NCBI GenBank assembly: GCA_028386065.3
Contig: JAKUCV010000397.1
Location: 1 to 64,000, forward strand
Length of the DNA: 64,000 bases
From: Turnera subulata
Lineage: Eukaryota; Streptophyta; Magnoliopsida; Malpighiales; Passifloraceae
Reading direction: 5' to 3'
Below are positions 57,779-64,000 of the stretch, piece after piece. A model generated the notes under the pieces. The model was not told the origin of the DNA and searched no databases. It saw only the letters and a list, made by a program, of their open reading frames with translations. How positions within the stretch are numbered: the stretch's first letter is position 1; each line of letters begins with the position of its first letter. The position numbers were made by a program, and so were the translations under genes.

Positions 57779-59093
57779 GTGTATTCATCTGTGGTTCTAA
57801 GATTTTAAATCTGTGCACGAATATAATTCAGTTATGTTTCAAATAAGTACTTAGATGAAACTATATGGAGAAAATATTAGTGATGTTGATATGTTAGAAA
57901 AAAAATATATTCTCCATTTTTCATACATCAAATGTGCTCCTGCAGCAGCAATATCGTGAAGAAGATTTCACAAAATTGTTATATTTACTTTCATGCCTCA
58001 CTGTGGTTGAATAAAATAAAGGGCTATTAATGAAAAATTATGAAACCCATTCAACTAGCTCTGCTCCATTCCCTGAAGCGAATGCGACTGTATATGATAA
58101 TTTTGGTCATGGCTATGGACATGCAATTGGTCACAAACAGGTCTTATAGCAAGGCATCTAGTAAAAATTTATCAAGTGTCCCTGAAGGACAAATCTAATA
58201 TTATTGAAACCAACTTTGTTCATGATGATGACCATGATATTAACTTCCAGATAGATTAATTTCTGGATATTGTTATTTATCTTGCTTATCCTGAAGGTGC
58301 AAGCGAATATATATTTTAAGATAAAAGTACAAAATTAAATTTATTTTATGTTTAGTTTTATCATGTTATTATGTGTTATATTTTATTATATTTTATTTTT
58401 CTTATATTTTACTTTTACTTATATTTATTCTATAATATATTGTATCTATTAAATTTTTAATGTGAATATGAAACTATGATCTTTATAATAATGACTCTGG
58501 CATTTGTCCTGGAGACAATGCAATAACAGATTCCAAACAAAAAATTTTTGTAAGTAGCATATGATAGGACAATCTCAAAAAAAAAAGAGAATGGAAGAAG
58601 ATTAATATGCTCTGGAAGAGCACAAGTTATATTATGCTCTAAGAAGAGTGTATATTTAAGCTCCGGAAGAGCACAAGTTTTATTATAGATTAATATACTC
58701 CGAAAGAGCAAATGTTTATGCTCTTGAAGAGCATGAATTTTATTATATTCCTGAAGAGTAAAAAAATCCTACTTATAATAATAAAAGGATATTTTATTCA
58801 CGTCTCAAAGGAATTTATTAATATTTAAACGGATATTACATTGAGACAATAAGTAAAAAAAAAAAGATGTCTGAATTTCTCTATATTAAAAAGGCTACTG
58901 CTGCAGGTAACAAACAATTTGTGAAAAGATTACCTGCGTTATCTTTTAGATTTTACTATATAAATATTCGAGTAATTGAAAGTTATCATATCCAGCAGAA
59001 GCTGACGTGTACTAGCCTTAAGCTAGTAAATAAGTTTTTCAAAATTATTAAAATACATAGTTTGCACAGCCTGAAGCTGACACCAACTCGAAG

Positions 59094-60830
59094 TTGGTTC
59101 ATAGATTTCTCGTTTGGCATGACCGGTTGGGCCATCCCGGATCAATAATGATGCATAAAGTTATTGAAAATTTTTCTAGTCATTCATTGAAAAACCAAAA
59201 GTTTTTACAATCAATGAATTTCCATATGTTTGCTTGCTGCGGAGGAAAATTAATTATTTGGCCTTCCTATGATGAGATTGGCTTAGAATCACCAGCAAGT
59301 TTGGAAATAATTCAGGCACATGTACGCGGACTAATAAATTCGTCATGTTGACTATCTAGGTAATTTTATAGTTTTAATCGATGCATCGACTAGATGGTCT
59401 ATTGTGTACTTATTAGACGCAATTTGGCCTTTTGCGCGCTTATTTTAATAATTAAGCCAATTGCGGGTACATTTCCCTAATTATTTTATAAGACTATATG
59501 TCTTGATAATACTGGTGTATTCCTTCAATAGTAAATGTATATCATTGGAAATAATAGTTGAACATCCTGTAGCTTATGTTCACACCCAAAACGATCTGGG
59601 TGTATCGTTTATAGAATATTTCCAATTGATTGCAAGACTATTGCTAATGAGAAATTACTGCTTGGGAACATGCTATTTTATATGCAGCAGCACTTGTACG
59701 CATCAGGCCAACAAGTTATCATAAGATCTCCCTATTCAATTGGTTTATGGTCACGAACCTAATATCTCTCATCTTCGGACTTTTGATTATGCACCAATTG
59801 CTCCACCACAGGGAACTAAAGTGAGTGCTCAAAGAAGATAGACAATATAAGTTGGATATGATTCTCCATCGGTTATAAAATAATTGAATCAACTGGAGAT
59901 TTATTTGTTTATTGTCAATTTGATAAAAATGTTTACCCAACATCAGGGGGAGAAAATAAGCTGCTGGATCAAGAGATTATTAAAATGCTATATCAATATC
60001 TAGTTTTGATCCTCAAACAAATTAGTGTGAACCTGAGGTTCAAAAGAAGATTCATTTGCAAAAATTTAGTAAATCAATTGCCAGACATATTTATTGATTT
60101 TAAATAGAGTGACCAAATCATATATACCAGCTGCAAATGCTCCTGTTCGAATTGATGTTCCTGAAGAACAATTAAAGAATGCAAATGAATCTAGAGTACG
60201 CCAGAAGCGTGGAATACCACTCGGTTCCAAAGATAAAAGTTCTTGATAGAAAAATAAAAGGAGCAAAGATACAAGATGGCCCTAACGAGAAAATAAGACC
60301 TCCAGTAGAGGTTTAAATTAAAAATTCTCAAAAAGAAGAAAGTCCTCCAGAAGTGGTTTCTGACACAATTGATAAAGTTCCAGAAGTAACTCAGGTACCT
60401 GAAATAAATGAAAATGATGAAATATCGATCAATTATACTGTGTCAGGAACAAGATGGAACCGACATGAAATAACCGTCGACGGAATCTTGCATATAATAT
60501 AGAGCTAAATATTATGAAAGGAAATGAGGATCATAAGCCAAAATCAATTGATGAATGCCGGCGGAGAAATGATTGGCCAAAATTAAGAGAAAAAAATTAA
60601 GGCTGAGTTAGACTCGTTATGAAGTGAGAGTTTTTCGGACCTGTAGTCCGTACATCAGATGATGTAAAATCGGTCTGTTATAAATAGGTATTTGTGCAAA
60701 AAAATAAAATGAAATTGTCAGATATAAAGCACAGTTTGTAGCACAAGGTTTTACCCAACGACCTGGTATTAATTATGAGGAGATATACTCCCCTGTGGTG
60801 GATGCAATTATTTTCAGTATTTGATAAGTC
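59094..60830 (+). pseudogene. Copia-3 pol fragments
   Basis: GAG-pre-integrase at 59109-59260 (WHDRLGHPGSIMMHKVIENF, ACCGGKL), then integrase-like DNA at 59460-59660. An RT start lies near 60715-60810 (frame reading [20 protein letters not shown]). RNase H-region remnants follow to about 61500. All pieces are short and separated by stops and deletions. Confidence 0.75.
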
Positions 60831-61641
60831 TGGCAATATATGAAAAACTAGAAATGCATCTAAGGATGCGGTTACAGCCTATTTCTATGGATCCATAAGT
60901 TGTGACATATGCATGAGAATCCTTGAAGGATTCATGTTGCCTGAAGTAACTAATTCCCGGGATATGTATATTCAATTAAACTAAATTGATTTTTACATGG
61001 TTTGAATCAATTTGGATATGTGTAGTATAATTATTCTTGCAAATATACTCTATGTGTTTTATTTAATCAGTATATGTGTGAATTTATTATTATTGTTGCT
61101 TATGTTTATGATTTAGATCTATATGTAATTTTTTCATTATTGTTGTGATCTAAATACTATTGGAACTCCTGAAAAGGTTTCCAAATCCATGTTATATTTA
61201 AGGAAAAAGTTTGAGATGAAAAATTTAAGTACCACATCACAGTGCAATTTATTTTGCTAGTAACATAAAGCCTGAAGCTTTTGCTATAAATTTATTTGCA
61301 AAATATAATTTTGCTCTAATGTATTTATATTGGAATATAATATATAAATACATATTCCATTATCTTCAAATATAATGGACATGGATTTATTTTAACCTTG
61401 TGAGTTCAAGGAGAATATAGATTGTTTTGCAGATGCAGGTCATATATTTGATCCACATAAAGTACAGGCACATACATGAAGTATCATGAGGATCAGAAAA
61501 CAAAGTACCGTTGCTGCCTCTTCAAATAATGGAGAAATTGTGTTCATACATGATGTTAGCCAAAAATGTGTTTGGCTAAGATCGATGATGCAACATAGTC
61601 AAGCGTATTCTATCTAAAGTACAATGACATTCAATGGGGAG

Positions 61642-62114
61642 TGTTGTAAATAAATTATGGTGAATGTCATTGTTACCATCCAATAAAATTCATTTTTACC
61701 ATACCCTATTTACCTGCGGTAAATTCGTTACCCACACACCCATTTTTCACATGGTTTTTATTCATCTACCTATCTATCACAATTGTCATCATCTTTACTA
61801 CCTAAATCCAAGTGATTTTATAATCTAACCTAACTTATTTATTTTTATCCTCCCATTTTTACCTATGAATACCCCTTTCATTTCCATACACATACACTTA
61901 CATTCCACCATAAACTTCACTCTTTTTTCATTTCCATATACCTCTCTTCTCCATCTCCCTCCATCTATATTTTATTACTCTCCCATTATCATTATTATCA
62001 AAGTTGTATTATTACCATTAAAGTTGTAGTACTTTTATCAAGGTTGTATTATTACCTTAATTAAACTTGTATTATTCCATCATGAAGTGGAGTTCATCCC
62101 CCAATTTTATAACA
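61642..62114 (+). repeat. Copia-3 3' LTR
   Basis: 473-bp LTR, homologous to 56799-57278, with several small indels. Confidence 0.88.
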
Positions 62115-62335
62115 AAACATAAGTTGTTACCTTTTTCAATTACTCTAAAAGTTCCATTGCAAAACCATTGTATTTTGTTTGACTTGAGCCGGAGATATAT
62201 AGCGATTGGGTATGATCTTAACCGCAAGAAAGGTCTTGGAGATCATCGAGCCCAAAGTCCTGCAGGTATTGGACACTTTACTCCTTACAATCCAAGCCAA
62301 CAATCATTGGTGGTTACCATGATGGTTTTAATTTA

Positions 62336-62574
62336 ACGGATTAAATATGGGCATAATACATATTACACACCAATTTATATGTTTTGGTCAATTTGTTTCA
62401 TGAATTTGTAATTGGGTTAATTTAAAGTATGAGTTTTCATAATTGGGTTAATTTGATATATCAATTTTTAAAATTGGGTCAATTTAGTGGTAGTGGTCAA
62501 AATTGAAAGGAATAACTATTTCCCAAGTCCTAAACCTCTCTATTTTTTGCAACTAAGTCCTGTAATTTTAAAAA
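62336..62574. other. Intergenic, nothing seen
   Basis: AT-rich DNA with a thrice-repeated AATTGGGTYAATTT motif (near 62412, 62440 and 62471). No gene is seen. Confidence 0.4.
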
Positions 62575-63690
62575 TGTAACAGCCCAAGTTAATGTACAGT
62601 AATTTACCATTGATTTTTAATCTTGGGTAATTAAATTATGGTAAATTGAGCTTTGGATTTTGAAACCGAGCATAGTCCTACGCTCGGGATTTTTCTGCGG
62701 ATTTTACGGACCAAAGTTGGGATTTTTCCGGGTCCGGGAATCTTCGGAAAAGCCGGGTTTATTCTCGAATTATCGGACCAGAAATAAGATAAGTGGGTAT
62801 ACCGGATATTTTCTGGTCCAGGTGGGCCACACTTCACATGCAGCATAGTAACTGCATAATTGAAGTTCAATTATTCAGCCGCCAACTCCTGTTAAACCTG
62901 TGACTTATCAATAATTTTGCTGTCCATATAATTATTCTTCTGCCTACCTCACGCCATCACCAACTTCACCATCTCTTCCTCTCCTTGCTTTTCCTTTCTT
63001 CCTTCCCTGCAAAAACAAAAAAAGAAAGAAACAACACAAATTTCCCTGCAAATTCACAAATCAGAGAAACAAAAGAAAGGAAAAAAAAAAAGAAAAACCT
63101 AAACACACACACCTAGCCCCTTGCACGCCGCCGTTTTAACAACACCATCACCCCCACCTCTTCTTCTTTTCTTTTCTTTTTCCGCCGGCCGCCTCCCCTA
63201 CTGCCGCCACCTTGAGTCACCGGGCGAGTCACCTTTCACTCCACCACCCACGCCATCACGCTTCCCATGCTGTCGCCGATTTAACACGCCCCTCGCCGCC
63301 CGATTGCGCCTCCTGACGCGCCGCCAACGACGGAGAACCCGACGGCTGCACCTCCTCCTACCGCCGTCGTCAGCTGCAGCAGGACGCGTCAACAGCCACG
63401 TCTCCTCCTCGCCCCGGTCGCGTCTCGCTTGAGACGCCTCTGCCCTCGCCGACGCGCCTCCATTCCGTGTCGACCGCCGCCGCACAAGGAGACCCGAGGT
63501 GAGCAGCCCGTTATGGTGACGACCCGGATGGGTCATGATATGGGCGGGCTGACCCGTTTCCTTGCGGGTCCTGTGTGGTGTGGGCTGCTGGGCGCGCGGG
63601 CCGACTGTGGCCTTGGCTTGGGCTCGCGGTCTGGGCCTGCTGCGCCTGGTCAGCCTATTGACTTGGGCTCCTTGGGGTTGGACTGGGCTT
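62575..63690 (+). mobile_element. Gypsy-type LTR, 5' part (runs into gap)
   Basis: Starts TGTAACAGCCCAAG and follows the solo LTR at 44106 in order: TCTTGGGTAATTAA, GAAACCGAG, GGATTTTTC, the pyrimidine- and A-rich segment, and a GC-rich module (63121-63560) with ACGACCCGGATGGGTCA. It is clearly diverged from the 44106 copy. The 3' end is in the gap, so solo or full status cannot be told. Confidence 0.7.
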
Positions 63691-64000
63691 NNNNNNNNNN
63701 NNNNNNNNNNNNNNNNNNNNNNNNNNNNNNNNNNNNNNNNNNNNNNNNNNNNNNNNNNNNNNNNNNNNNNNNNNNNNNNNNNNNNNNNNNNNNNNNNNNN
63801 NNNNNNNNNNNNNNNNNNNNNNNNNNNNNNNNNNNNNNNNNNNNNNNNNNNNNNNNNNNNNNNNNNNNNNNNNNNNNNNNNNNNNNNNNNNNNNNNNNNN
63901 NNNNNNNNNNNNNNNNNNNNNNNNNNNNNNNNNNNNNNNNNNNNNNNNNNNNNNNNNNNNNNNNNNNNNNNNNNNNNNNNNNNNNNNNNNNNNNNNNNNN
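63691..64000. other. Assembly gap (310 N to window end)
   Basis: Run of N to the end of the window. Confidence 1.

Larger units (their letters stand above)
56799..62114 (+). mobile_element. Copia-3 LTR retrotransposon, decayed
   Basis: LTRs 56799-57278 (480 bp) and 61642-62114 (473 bp), starting TGWTGTAAATAAATT and ending TATAACA. The flanks AAGCA (56794-56798) and AAACA (62115-62119) are a TSD with one change. The primer-site candidate CGTTATCAGAACGA follows the left LTR, and CAATGGGGAG precedes the right one. The LTRs are clearly more diverged than those of Copia-1 and Copia-2, so it is older. The interior keeps gag and pol pieces separated by many small deletions. Confidence 0.9.
54066..62335 (-). 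mobile_element. LINE-E (minus), split by LINE-D and Copia-3
   Basis: The minus-strand 3' end is the T-run 54066-54085. Moving upstream: a zf-CCHC_4 region (KYEKLEDFYYRCG at about 54500; FGPWMRA near 54440), then LINE-D, then the middle of DUF4283 (SISVQLLIVKEWPSNLALE and FMVQIHGLP, 56630-56790), then Copia-3, then the start of DUF4283 (ISKTFLAVKIIPNRYISP, 62115-62335). The frame across Copia-3 rejoins as GNNLCLFSFQYEHD. Only ORF1 is present; there is no endonuclease or RT. Total LINE-E sequence is about 1 kb. The TSD is not resolved. Confidence 0.75.

Overview
The window is nuclear DNA of a flowering plant, most likely a woody eudicot. The evidence is intron-containing plant genes (a DC1 zinc-finger gene, a CC-NBS-LRR resistance gene, an ATL RING-H2 gene and a group I bZIP gene) set in a dense mass of nested plant transposons (Ty1/Copia, Gypsy-type LTRs, LINEs, a MULE, a hAT MITE and a Helitron end). 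The species cannot be fixed from the sequence. There are two assembly gaps (29866-30850 and 63691-64000) and two tandem duplications with a period of exactly 200 bp that look like assembly artefacts.

Left part (1-26330). LTR-like debris (1-1010) and a Helitron 3' end (to 1585) are followed by a 774-bp non-autonomous MULE with 112-bp TIRs and a perfect 9-bp TSD (1611-2384). A DC1 gene (3001-5907) follows, its frame broken only by one 200-bp duplication. A CC-NBS-LRR pseudogene starts at 7758 and its pieces run to about 26240. It carries stops and frameshifts, a minus-strand Copia element (10345-16085, TSD AGAAG), and a three-level LINE nest: LINE-A 16907-25898, holding LINE-B 17156-23956, holding LINE-C about 17357-18823.

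Middle part (28486-47543). Two related Copia elements stand on opposite strands: Copia-1 28486-34256 (minus, TSD AAAAT) and Copia-2 38161-47543 (plus, TSD ATATT). A complete intronless ATL-type E3 ligase gene lies between them (36335-36934, minus). Both elements carry the same antisense LINE-endonuclease fragment and arrays of TGGGC...GCCCA hairpins. Copia-2 also holds a 2.9-kb solo Gypsy-type LTR (44106-47033, TSD GTGCT).

Right part (47544-64000). A 188-bp hAT MITE has a 1.4-kb solo LTR (48492-49895, TSD TGACG) eight bases inside its end. A bZIP18/52-like gene (51323-53345) follows. Then comes a minus-strand LINE (LINE-E, 54066 to about 62335) split by a plus-strand LINE (LINE-D) and a decayed Copia element (Copia-3, 56799-62114). 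The first part of another Gypsy-type LTR (62575 onward) runs into the terminal gap.

The most unusual signal is arrays of short palindromes inside LTRs. The 12-mer AACATCGATGTT occurs as nine pairs, 20-21 bp apart and repeating about every 74 bp, in the solo LTR at 48492. The same 12-mer at the same 20-21-bp spacing sits in the LTRs of the otherwise dissimilar Copia at 10345. The Gypsy-type solo LTR has seven copies of the interrupted palindrome GGGAT-GTYK-ATCCC plus one unit in which both arms have changed in a compensating way.
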